This document shows, in pieces, positions 1 to 6,763 of a stretch of 21,510 bases of DNA. Source of the stretch: an uncultured Butyricicoccus sp. (GTDB taxonomy: Bacteria; Bacillota; Clostridia; Oscillospirales; Butyricicoccaceae); contig CAJUDU010000042.1 of NCBI GenBank assembly GCA_910584935.1, positions 1 through 21,510 on the forward strand, read 5' to 3'. Within the stretch, counting starts at the first letter, position 1. Each line of letters opens with the position of its first letter. The notes under the pieces were generated by a model that saw nothing but the letters and a program-made list of their open reading frames with translations, ran no database searches and was not told where the DNA came from. A program made the translations under genes and the position numbers.

Positions 1-89
1 GTTACCATTCACGCAGATTGTGGTAGGATTACCCCAAATGGATAGGGTAGCTGATAATCAGCAATTCATTATGCGACTTCTTGTCGCAC
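1..89 (-). mobile_element. 5' end of a group II intron inserted in virB4 (partial)
   Basis: On the minus strand the virB4 coding sequence follows the family pattern up to the codons for Asp-Pro-Glu-Asp-Glu, ending at position 90. It then changes at position 89 into GTGCGAC..., which matches the GUGYG 5' boundary of bacterial group II introns. The first 18 intron bases form a perfect hairpin (TGCGAC, loop AAGAA, GTCGCA), and a second small hairpin (GCTGA, TTA, TCAGC) follows. The frame closes six codons into the intron. VirB4 homologues continue at this point with an aromatic residue after the acidic run, as expected if the reading frame resumes after splicing. Only 89 bases are visible, so no catalytic domain or reverse transcriptase can be seen; the call rests on the boundary motif and the abrupt loss of protein similarity. 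Confidence 0.6.
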
Positions 90-1565
90 CTCGTCCTCCG
101 GGTCGCAGATGATGACATTGTCCTGGGTCATCAGCATGATAAAGGTGATCTCCCGTTTGCAGCTCATGGATTTGCCGCTGCCGGGCGTGCCGAACACAAG
201 ACCGTTGGGACAGCGGGATTGCTTGCGGTCCAGCAGGATCATGTTATTGGAAAGGGCGTTGAGCCCGTAGTATATGGCGTCGCCGCCCATGAACACCTCC
301 TGGGTGACGAAGGGGACGAACACCGCCAGGGCCGAAGTGGTCAGGCTCCGTTCTATCTTGATGCGGTTGAGCCCCAGGGGAAGGCTGCTCATAAGCCCGT
401 CCTCCTGCTGGAAGTCCAGCCGGGTCAGAAAGCAGTTATAGGTCTGGGCGACGCTGGCCGCCTGGGATACGGCGATCTCCAGCTTTTGCCGGGTCTCCGC
501 CGTGTGCAGCACCAGGAAGGTCATGTTGAACATTCTCTCGTTGCGGGATTGCAGGTCGGTGAGCAGGTCTTTCGCTGCGCCGCCATAGGTGGAGAGGTCC
601 GAAGGAAGAATGTCCATATCGTAGCCGCTACGCACCGCCCGCTTCTGTTCCTGTATCTTCATGGCATCCAGGTCGGTGATCTTCCGCTTGACCATTTTGA
701 TGGCCTCGTTCTGGTTGATGCCCCGGATGTGCATGGTGACCATGATATTCCCGTCCGCCTCCATGAAGTCGGTGAGGATACGGTCGTGCATCTCCGGCGC
801 CAGGATTTGCAGGAAGGACACCGCCCCGTACCGCTTGCCGATGCGGAAGGTGCGGGTCTCCCCGAAGTGGAAGGAGGACGGAGAAATGAAGTCCTTCACC
901 GAAAGGCCGCTGGCCGGGAGCCAGTCCCATTCAAAGGCGAACTGCCCTCCCTCCGGGTGAAGGATGTTGTAAAGTAGCTCCAGCCGCTCTTTTCCGTCCA
1001 GCACACGAGCCGCCGCCCCCATGACCTTGAAGCGGTTCAGGGTGTCGGTCTCAATGCGGGCAAACCGGGCCCGCGCCGCGGGAAGGTTCTCCGCCTCGAT
1101 GGTCAGGGTCACATACTTGGTTTTCACATAGCCGTTGTTGCCCCGCTTGTACTGCATCCGCAAGATGTCCACCGCCTCGTCCCGGATGGGGTCCAGGTCA
1201 TTGCCCTGTCTTGTGATTCCGAACAGTTCATCGGCGGCGCTGCCACCGCTGCGGCTGTCCAAAGTGACCTGGACGCCGATGGAGGGATCGTAGCCGTTGT
1301 AGAAGTCGCAGAGGCTTTCAAAGATGCTCCGCTGGTCCTCCGGCCCTGCCAGGCGGTAATTCACGTCCTCAAAGGCGATGGTCTTGGAAAAGGCGCCGCC
1401 CTCCAGCCTGCACAGGCCGTCGGAGAACATATTCTGAAACGGGATGCTGTCCTGCACCGTATGGACTTTCCCGTCGCCCTTTGCCTGCCGGATCACCGCC
1501 TCGATTTGCTTGCGCTCGGCACGGGTGAGCCTACGCTTTGCCGGTCTTTCTGCCTTTTCTCGCAA
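69..1565 (-). CDS. virB4: VirB4-like conjugation ATPase, 5' exon (interrupted)
   Basis: This is the energising ATPase of the type IV secretion channel, acting at the inner face of the membrane with VirD4. The visible frame has 498 codons, of which the first 492 (1565 down to 90) are VirB4-like; the family is usually about 780-800 residues. The N-terminal VirB4 domain is followed by Walker A, GTPGSGKS, near residues 459-466, then a hydrophobic strand and DPEDE at 488-492. The Walker B, arginine finger and C-terminal half are missing. The last six codons before the stop at 69-71 appear to be intron sequence (VRQEVA), so this is probably an interrupted rather than a decayed gene. The ATG at 1565 lies inside the end of prgI (35-base overlap), typical of translational coupling in these operons. 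If no intron is present, the gene is a truncated pseudogene. Confidence 0.88.
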   Translation of the reverse strand: MREKAERPAKRRLTRAERKQIEAVIRQAKGDGKVHTVQDSIPFQNMFSDGLCRLEGGAFSKTIAFEDVNYRLAGPEDQRSIFESLCDFYNGYDPSIGVQVTLDSRSGGSAADELFGITRQGNDLDPIRDEAVDILRMQYKRGNNGYVKTKYVTLTIEAENLPAARARFARIETDTLNRFKVMGAAARVLDGKERLELLYNILHPEGGQFAFEWDWLPASGLSVKDFISPSSFHFGETRTFRIGKRYGAVSFLQILAPEMHDRILTDFMEADGNIMVTMHIRGINQNEAIKMVKRKITDLDAMKIQEQKRAVRSGYDMDILPSDLSTYGGAAKDLLTDLQSRNERMFNMTFLVLHTAETRQKLEIAVSQAASVAQTYNCFLTRLDFQQEDGLMSSLPLGLNRIKIERSLTTSALAVFVPFVTQEVFMGGDAIYYGLNALSNNMILLDRKQSRCPNGLVFGTPGSGKSMSCKREITFIMLMTQDNVIICDPEDEVRQEVA

Positions 1566-1917
1566 TCCGCTTCACCTCCTGTTCCAGTTGGGATTGCCGC
1601 ACCAGGGCGGAATAGAGATTGTTGGTCTGGTAGATGCGCACCTTCGGCCGGATGAATTTGTTCTGGATCAGATGGCCCAGGAACATTTCCAGCGGCTGCC
1701 CGTTCTTCTCGTACATGGCGAACAGGAAAAAGGGCAGCATCACCAGGATCATGCAAAGCGCCGCCGTGGTGGTTCCCAGGCTCGCCTTTGCCAAAAAGAA
1801 AAGCGGCACGCCTACCAGCGCCGCCGCTCCGAAACAGATTACTTGTCGTTTGGTCAGCCCGAACAGGACCTTGCTCTGTATCCGGCTCAGGTCCTTCGGG
1901 ATCGTTACATAAGCCAA
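1531..1917 (-). CDS. prgI: PrgI family protein (VirB3-like T4SS membrane component)
   Basis: A 128-residue protein with the PrgI hallmark N-terminus (MAYVTIPKDL) and two adjacent membrane segments, at about residues 27-45 and 49-67. A basic cytoplasmic tail ends in KRIARKGRKTGKA. PrgI proteins are the Gram-positive counterpart of VirB3 and form part of the inner membrane platform of the conjugation channel. They are nearly always encoded directly before virB4, as here. The gene starts 15 bases after the VirB6-like gene and its 3' end overlaps the start of virB4 on the same strand. Full length for the family. Confidence 0.92.
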   Translation of the reverse strand: MAYVTIPKDLSRIQSKVLFGLTKRQVICFGAAALVGVPLFFLAKASLGTTTAALCMILVMLPFFLFAMYEKNGQPLEMFLGHLIQNKFIRPKVRIYQTNNLYSALVRQSQLEQEVKRIARKGRKTGKA

Positions 1918-1932
1918 TATTTCACAACTCCT

Positions 1933-2799
1933 TTAGTGGGCGCCGAACAGGGATTTTGCCAGGCTGCCGGTCTTGAACAGGGTGTAGCACAGAAGAACCG
2001 TATAACCCATGCAGCCCCAGATGGCCGCGGATATGTTGTCGCCGGATGTGGAGATGCCCTCCACCAGCACCGCATAGATGCCCACACAGATCATAATGAG
2101 GAAGGCCTGGAAGCCCAGGGCCAGCAGGGAGCGAAGATAGTTCTGCCCCGTGGAGCCCCACTCCCGGTTGACCATCGTGGCAAAGGGAATAGGACCTATG
2201 GAGGTCACCAAATACACCTCAATCATTCTGCCGTAGATCACCAGGAAGATGCAGATGGAAAGAATCTGCGTACACAGCCCCACGAACACGCTCTGGAACC
2301 ACAGCCCCAGCAGGGCGCCCACGCTCCAGTCGGCAAGCTGGGTCTCCAGATCGCCCACCACGCCGGAAATGTCAATGCCTGCGTCCGAGATGATGACCCC
2401 CGCCGACTGGCTGACCACGTTCTGCGCCACATCGAACACCGCCATGACGATGTTCCAGGTGTTCGTGACGATTAGCACCGCACAGAATGTCTTGAAAATC
2501 CACTTGAAGAAAATCCAGGTGTCAAAGTCGTGGAGGTTGTTTTTCTCGATGATGAGCTGGATCAGCTCGTAGCACATGACAAAGGTGAGGATGATACCTG
2601 CGATGGGGACGATCACCGTTTCCGAGAGATTGCGGATCATGTTGAAGATGCTGCTGTTCCAGGCGGCGGGCGTCATGCCGACCTCTCCGGCGATCTCGCC
2701 CACCTTTGTGTTCAGGGTATCAAACATTCCGGTCAGGTTTGAAATGATACCGTCAATGAGCAGTTCCTTGAACCACTCCTGGATCATATCCAATATCAA
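1933..2799 (-). CDS. VirB6/TrbL-like conjugal transfer protein, CD1112 family
   Basis: A 288-residue polytopic membrane protein. An N-terminal amphipathic stretch (MILDMIQEWFKELLIDGI) is followed by several hydrophobic segments, at about residues 60-82, 100-125, 150-185 and 190-285. This matches the TrbL/VirB6-like channel component found between Maff2 and PrgI in CTn-type elements. The most likely start is a TTG at 2799, which has AAAGGAGGTG 9 bases upstream; an in-frame ATG at 2787 is the alternative but is too far from that ribosome site. A strong hairpin (2817-2850) separates it from Maff2. Family function, membrane pore formation during DNA transfer, is inferred by analogy with VirB6. 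Confidence 0.88.
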   Translation of the reverse strand: MILDMIQEWFKELLIDGIISNLTGMFDTLNTKVGEIAGEVGMTPAAWNSSIFNMIRNLSETVIVPIAGIILTFVMCYELIQLIIEKNNLHDFDTWIFFKWIFKTFCAVLIVTNTWNIVMAVFDVAQNVVSQSAGVIISDAGIDISGVVGDLETQLADWSVGALLGLWFQSVFVGLCTQILSICIFLVIYGRMIEVYLVTSIGPIPFATMVNREWGSTGQNYLRSLLALGFQAFLIMICVGIYAVLVEGISTSGDNISAAIWGCMGYTVLLCYTLFKTGSLAKSLFGAH

Positions 2800-2816
2800 G
2801 GGAGATCACCTCCTTT

Positions 2817-2850
2817 GCGGGGGCTCCCGCTGTGAAGCGAAAGCCCCCGC
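2817..2850 (-). other. Intra-operon hairpin between maff2 and the virB6-like gene
   Basis: A 9-bp perfect stem pairs GCGGGGGCT (2817-2825) with AGCCCCCGC (2842-2850). The loop contains a further CGC/GCG pairing. There is no T tract on the minus strand, so it is not a classical terminator. It lies just 3' of the Maff2 stop codon and just 5' of the ribosome site of the next gene, where it could protect the maff2 message or limit read-through. Confidence 0.55.
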
Positions 2851-2866
2851 CGGGTTTGGAGCAACA

Positions 2867-3088
2867 TCAGGTGGTGGACAGCAGACCGGACAGCAGGGGG
2901 ATCAGGGTGATGCCGATGAGGGCAACGCCGCCGCCCGCCATGAGCTGCTTGATGCCCTGGCTTTTGGAGGCGGGGTTGTCCTGGCCGTAACCTTCCAGAA
3001 GGTTGATGCCGCCCCATACGCACAGGCCGCCGCCCAGGGCGATGACCAGAGTCTGCAAAACGTCGATAGCACTGGTAAAAAAGCTCAT
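2867..3088 (-). CDS. Maff2 family small membrane protein
   Basis: A 73-residue protein from the ATG at 3088; a GTG at 3094 overlapping the virD4 stop (GTGA) is an alternative adding two residues. The sequence carries the family features: MSFFTSAIDVLQTLVIALGG, a glycine-rich first membrane segment with WGGINLLEGYGQDNP, then KSQGIKQLMAGGG and a second membrane segment. Two-helix small proteins in this position are thought to be VirB2/pilin-like or channel subunits, but this is not established. The location between virD4 and the VirB6-like gene is the standard one. AAAGGA at 3100-3105 serves as the ribosome site. Confidence 0.9.
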   Translation of the reverse strand: MSFFTSAIDVLQTLVIALGGGLCVWGGINLLEGYGQDNPASKSQGIKQLMAGGGVALIGITLIPLLSGLLSTT

Positions 3089-3090
3089 AT

Positions 3091-4953
3091 TCACATTTCC
3101 TTTCGTTCAGTTGAATTGTCGGGGTGAAGGTCGGTCGCTTTCAATTCGTACAGATCGAAAGGCTCGTCCGGCTTCACAATGGCCGGTCTGCGTTTCATGT
3201 ACCGTTCAATGTCAAAGGTGTTTTTCTTGTCGGCGTCGGCAAGGTACTTGTAGCGGGGATGCTTCGTTATATCAAACTTGTCGCTGAAAAACGGACGCAC
3301 CCCTCGAAGCTGCAAGATGCACTTGCCTCCGTCCATCACCGCGATCTCGTCCTGGGTCATCAGCTCCTTTCCTAATTTCTGATAGTTGAGGCCGTGGGAA
3401 ACCTGGCTGCCCCGGTTCTCGGATTGATTGAAGCTGTCGATGGTCTCCTTGCCCAGCAGCTCCGAGATTTCTTTCAGGGTGGATTTCTCCTTGCCTCCCA
3501 AAAACAAGGTGGTGTCGCAGTTGCCCACAATGGTATCCGCGGCGTCCTTGTAGATGGTCTTTAACTGACTTTGGGACTGCAAAATGATAGAAGCCGAGAT
3601 TTCCCGGCTCCGGATGGTGGCGATCAGCTTGTCGAAGTTGGGTATTTGCCCGATATTGGCGAACTCGTCCAGGAGGCACCGCACATGGACGGGCAGCCTG
3701 CCGCCGTACACGTCGTCCGCCTTGTCGCAAAGGAGGTTGAATAGCTGGCTTTGCAGCATGGCGATAACGAAGTTGAAGGTGGTGTCCGTGTCGCTCATAA
3801 TGAGGAACAGCGCCGTTTTTCGGTCGCCCAGGGTGTCCAGCTCCAGTTCATCGTCCGACATGATCTCCCGCAGCTCCGCAATATCGAAGGGGGCAAGGCG
3901 TGCGCCGCAGCTAATCAGGATGGATTTCAGGGTCTTGCCGGCGGCCAGCTTGAATTTGCGGTACTGCTTCACAGCGAAGTGGTCCGGGTGCTCCTTTTCC
4001 AGCTTGGCGAACAGAATATCCACAGGCGACTGAAATTCCTCGTCGTCCTCTCTGGCCTCCGATGCGTTGATGAGTTCCAGCAGCGTGAGGAAGTTCTTTT
4101 CTTCCGGCTCCGCCTCGTACCAGATGTACCCGATCAGGGCGCAGTACAAAAGGCGCTCGGCCTTGACCCAAAAATCTTCCGAGGATTTTTCCCCGTCGCC
4201 TTTGGTGTTGGCAATGATGACATTGACCAGCTTCAAAATATCCTTTTCGCTGCGGATGTAGGCGAAGGGGTTGTATTTCATGCTCTTTTTGAAGTTGATG
4301 GTGTTGAGGACCTTGATGCGGTATGGCTCATAGATGACCTTCCCGCGGGCGTCCCGCATGGGCTTTCCGTTCTCGTCCAGCTTGGGGGCGCCCCGGCGCA
4401 GCATGGTCCCCACCTCGGACAAAAGCTGTCCTTTGGGATCAGTGACCACATAGCTGCTGTGCATCTGCATGAGGGAGGGCTTGACGAAGAAACGGGTCTT
4501 GCCGCTGCCGCTGCCGCCGATGACCAGAATGTTTTTGTTCCGGGCGTACTTGGGATTTTTCGGGCGGCTGGACATGGTGAGCTTTTCCGTCTGTGTCAGC
4601 GGGATGTTCCGGTCGGGGATCGGATCGACATAGGGAGCAATATCCGCCGCCGTGCCCCATCGGGCGCTGCCGTACTCGATGCCCTTACGGTATTTGCGGG
4701 CGTTTTTCTCTTTGGCGTATACCGCCAGCCGGACGACGACCACCCCGGCGATACCTGCCAGCAGGTCCAGGGGATACAGGCTTGGCGCCGCATAAGAAAA
4801 CGCCTCCGTAAAGCCCTGGCTCAAATGCAGGAACTTTTCAGAGGCGTCAAGGCCGGGCGCAAGGCGCACCGCCTGGCAGAGTTTATCAAAGAGATACACG
4901 AACAGAAGATACGGGAGATTTAGGATGAGAACCTTCTTCCAGTCAACCGTCAT
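3091..4953 (-). CDS. virD4: VirD4-like conjugal transfer coupling protein (TraG/CD1115 family)
   Basis: A 620-residue ATPase that brings the relaxase-DNA complex to the secretion channel. The N-terminal membrane anchor has hydrophobic stretches at about residues 8-25 and 60-80. It is followed by Walker A GGSGSGKT at 146-153, the TDPKG motif typical of the family shortly after, and Walker B LLDEFANIG with the acidic pair near residues 429-430. A QSQSQLKTIYK segment and a TLFLGG strand then complete the nucleotide-binding fold. The all-alpha insert lies between the Walker motifs. The start ATG overlaps the stop of pcfB by 4 bases and the stop overlaps the possible GTG start of maff2, so translation is likely coupled throughout. 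Full length. Confidence 0.95.
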   Translation of the reverse strand: MTVDWKKVLILNLPYLLFVYLFDKLCQAVRLAPGLDASEKFLHLSQGFTEAFSYAAPSLYPLDLLAGIAGVVVVRLAVYAKEKNARKYRKGIEYGSARWGTAADIAPYVDPIPDRNIPLTQTEKLTMSSRPKNPKYARNKNILVIGGSGSGKTRFFVKPSLMQMHSSYVVTDPKGQLLSEVGTMLRRGAPKLDENGKPMRDARGKVIYEPYRIKVLNTINFKKSMKYNPFAYIRSEKDILKLVNVIIANTKGDGEKSSEDFWVKAERLLYCALIGYIWYEAEPEEKNFLTLLELINASEAREDDEEFQSPVDILFAKLEKEHPDHFAVKQYRKFKLAAGKTLKSILISCGARLAPFDIAELREIMSDDELELDTLGDRKTALFLIMSDTDTTFNFVIAMLQSQLFNLLCDKADDVYGGRLPVHVRCLLDEFANIGQIPNFDKLIATIRSREISASIILQSQSQLKTIYKDAADTIVGNCDTTLFLGGKEKSTLKEISELLGKETIDSFNQSENRGSQVSHGLNYQKLGKELMTQDEIAVMDGGKCILQLRGVRPFFSDKFDITKHPRYKYLADADKKNTFDIERYMKRRPAIVKPDEPFDLYELKATDLHPDNSTERKEM

Positions 4954-5438
4954 AATTCTACACCCCGGTCTTTGGCCTCGACCTTCTCCCGCTGGCGGTG
5001 TTTGGCTTTGGCCTGCTGCTTTGCCTGAGCCAGCTCTTTACGGATGGAGGGCTTTTTCTCTTTCTCCAGGTTCTTCGCGGAGAACTCCCGGAAGGCCGCC
5101 GTGATGACATCGGCATCCCGACCCTTGAAGAACACCAGATAGCGGGGTATCTCGCCGCTGGTGTCCTTTTTCAGTGCGAAGTCAATGCCGTACTTCTTGG
5201 CGGTGGCAGAAAAGGCCCGGATGTTTTGGTCGGTGATCTCGATGTTGGAAACGCCGGTGTTGTGCTTCATAAGCTGCCGGAGGGTCTGCTTTCCGTGGTG
5301 CAGCTTGGTCTTGCGGCCGGTCACTCCTTTCTGCATCTCTTCCAGCACTTTTTTCATGGCCTGTTGCAGCATCCCGGCGGAGAGCTTGGTGGCCTCCACA
5401 CAGAGGGCAACGGTGCGCTGGGTGACTTCTTCCTGCAT
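4950..5438 (-). CDS. pcfB: PcfB family protein (DUF3801)
   Basis: A 162-residue soluble protein with an N-terminal helical region (EEVTQRTVALCVEATKLSAGML), the family core around KTLHHGKQTL-like residues and HNTGVSNIEI, then a lysine/alanine-rich C-terminal helix (about 125-158) that looks like a coiled coil or nucleic-acid-contacting tail. PcfB of pCF10 belongs to the relaxosome/accessory proteins and is encoded beside the coupling protein PcfC, the same arrangement as here with virD4. The ATGA overlap with virD4 indicates coupled translation. The precise biochemical role in this element is inferred. Confidence 0.9.
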   Translation of the reverse strand: MQEEVTQRTVALCVEATKLSAGMLQQAMKKVLEEMQKGVTGRKTKLHHGKQTLRQLMKHNTGVSNIEITDQNIRAFSATAKKYGIDFALKKDTSGEIPRYLVFFKGRDADVITAAFREFSAKNLEKEKKPSIRKELAQAKQQAKAKHRQREKVEAKDRGVEL

Positions 5439-5444
5439 GAGTGA

Positions 5445-6338
5445 TTACCTCCTTTCTCCGCTGCCGTACAGGTCGTGGTTCACCAGGGACGCATAGTAGC
5501 TGTCGATGGTGGCCGGGGCGTTATACAGGGCAGCCAGCAGATATTTCTTGATATTGCGGACATAGGTGGTGTTCTCCCGCATACGGTCCAACACATACTC
5601 GATGTGAGAACTGTTCAGCTTCAGGAACCGGGATTTGACCACTTCCGCCGGATAGTCGTCCCCGGCAATGCGGATTGTCTCCCTGCGGGAACAAACGGTA
5701 TCCACCATGAGCTCAACCAATTCATTCAGCATATCCCGGTCCAGCCGGTCATCCCGGCATAGATAGTCATACTCGATATTCTCCAAAATCAGTTCCCGAT
5801 AACTCTCTCGCTCCCGCATCCAGTCCCGTCCGGTCCGTTTGGCCCCTGCGGGGGTTTGGGGGCTTGATTGGATAGGATTTGCTCCTTCCGTACTTGGTGA
5901 ATCAGTATTTTGTTCTTCAGGATTTCTTTTCTCTTTATTTAATTGCGGCCGGTTTTCCAGACATGGGTTATCCATATCCGGGTTTTCCGTATCTGGACAA
6001 GCCGTATCCGGCTCGTCCTCACACGGCTGGCCCGTGTCCGGGGGATGGGGCGTCTCGTAGATGACATACTCCACATCCACGATCTTGCCTTTGCTGTCCC
6101 GGAGGCGGTTGCGGACTATGTACCCGGCCCGTTCCAGCTCCTTCAGAGCTGATCCAATGCTGTCCGTGCCCTCCTTGCAGATTTTTGCCAAGCCTCTGGT
6201 GGTGTAGTTCCAGTCCTCCGGCAAGGACAGCATCATGGAGAGCAGCCCTTTGGATTTCAGCGACAGCCCCGCGTTGCGCAGGTGGTGGTTGGACATCACC
6301 GTGTAGTCGCGGGTTTTCTCAATGCGAAATACCGCCAT
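5445..6338 (-). CDS. DUF6017-type helix-turn-helix protein, first gene of the transfer operon
   Basis: A 297-residue protein. Residues 1-95 (MAVFRIEKTRDYTVMSNHHLRN..., SKGLLSMMLSLPEDWNYTTRGLAKI, SALKELERAGYI) form a winged-helix DNA-binding domain like those of replication initiators and DnaD-like proteins. Residues about 96-150 are a low-complexity acidic/proline linker with repeated P-D-x-x-N-P units. Residues about 165-297 match the DUF6017 C-terminal domain (YDYLCRDDRLDRDMLNELVELMVD, then the conserved ending YVRNIKKYLLAALYNAPATIDSYY). It is known from Tn1549-like elements as the first gene ahead of PcfB. The ribosome site AAAGGAGGTGA is ideal and 5 bases from the ATG. Its role in replication or control of transfer is inferred. 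Confidence 0.85.
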   Translation of the reverse strand: MAVFRIEKTRDYTVMSNHHLRNAGLSLKSKGLLSMMLSLPEDWNYTTRGLAKICKEGTDSIGSALKELERAGYIVRNRLRDSKGKIVDVEYVIYETPHPPDTGQPCEDEPDTACPDTENPDMDNPCLENRPQLNKEKRNPEEQNTDSPSTEGANPIQSSPQTPAGAKRTGRDWMRERESYRELILENIEYDYLCRDDRLDRDMLNELVELMVDTVCSRRETIRIAGDDYPAEVVKSRFLKLNSSHIEYVLDRMRENTTYVRNIKKYLLAALYNAPATIDSYYASLVNHDLYGSGERR

Positions 6339-6396
6339 GGTATCACCTCCTTTCGGCGGTTGGGAAAAGTGTTCGTTTTCGGGGAAAAGACGGCCT

Positions 6397-6471
6397 CTAT
6401 GCCGCCCTTATACCTCGGAGGGGAAAACCTATGGGCGGCGGCCGCCCAGCCAATCGTGGCAGAAGGCACAT
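6397..6471 (-). CDS. Possible 24-residue leader peptide upstream of the transfer operon
   Basis: The minus strand carries GAAAGGAGTC about 10 bases before an ATG at 6471, followed by 24 codons and a TAG at 6397-6399. The predicted peptide is basic and contains three consecutive prolines (GRPPPIGF). The coding sequence overlaps mutually exclusive GC-rich pairings (6402-6447). Such a layout would fit a translated attenuation leader, but short frames in GC-rich sequence arise easily by chance. Confidence 0.3.
   Translation of the reverse strand: MCLLPRLAGRPPPIGFPLRGIRAA
6402..6447 (-). promoter_or_regulatory. Competing GC-rich hairpins in the leader of the transfer operon
   Basis: GGGCGGC (6433-6439) and GCCGCCC (6441-6447) form a perfect 7-bp palindrome around one base. 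The same GGGCGG can alternatively pair with CCGCCC at 6402-6407. The two structures cannot coexist, as in attenuators, and both lie between the possible leader start and the DUF6017 ribosome site. Confidence 0.4.
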
Positions 6472-6561
6472 GGGATTTTCGACTCCTTTCGAGGTGGTTT
6501 GTATATATGGATGTTCTATTTGTCCATTTACTCAACACTAAAAATGAACAATTTTTTAGAT

Positions 6562-6591
6562 AAAAAAAGCCATGGGTTTACATCCATGGCT
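6562..6591 (-). terminator. Rho-independent terminator, minus strand
   Basis: AGCCATGG (6568-6575) and CCATGGCT (6584-6591) form an 8-bp stem with an 8-base loop. On the minus strand the stem is followed by seven T residues (A tract at 6562-6568 on the plus strand). It would stop transcription coming leftward from the cargo region before it enters the transfer operon. No minus-strand gene is seen directly to its right, so it may be a remnant of a gene displaced by the cargo. Confidence 0.6.
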
Positions 6592-6633
6592 CGTAAAATT
6601 CTTGGTTTGTGCCGCCCTATAGACTAGGAAGAA

Positions 6634-6662
6634 TTGTCTTCTTTTGAGGCAAATGGTATAAT
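6634..6662 (+). promoter_or_regulatory. Promoter of the SIR2-HerA operon
   Basis: TTGTCT (6634-6639), a 17-base spacer, then TATAAT (6657-6662) preceded by TGG, an extended -10. This sigma-A type promoter lies about 100 bases ahead of the SIR2 start. A leader of roughly 95 bases follows and shows no clear operator. Confidence 0.7.
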
Positions 6663-6763
6663 GAATCTACTATTATTCCAGAGGGGTATTTTCTCTATGC
6701 TATGTTATTGAGTTGTGGTATGCAGTAAAAAATCCCCATTGATGCTAAACAGGAGGTGAGCCA

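Noticed and set aside
69..92. Simple nonsense mutation or frameshift ending virB4
   Set aside because: No other frame restores VirB4 similarity left of position 90, and the break coincides with a GTGCG intron boundary, so an insertion is the better reading.
81..977. Long open frame on the plus strand opposite virB4 (298 codons)
   Set aside because: It is antisense to a clear VirB4 gene; long antisense frames are expected in GC-rich coding sequence and the product resembles nothing known.
1444..2475. 343-codon plus-strand frame opposite prgI and the virB6-like gene
   Set aside because: Antisense to two recognised genes, with a His/Gln-rich, low-quality product and no ribosome site.
3751..4923. 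390-codon plus-strand frame opposite virD4
   Set aside because: The minus-strand frame has clear Walker motifs; the antisense product has no recognisable domain.
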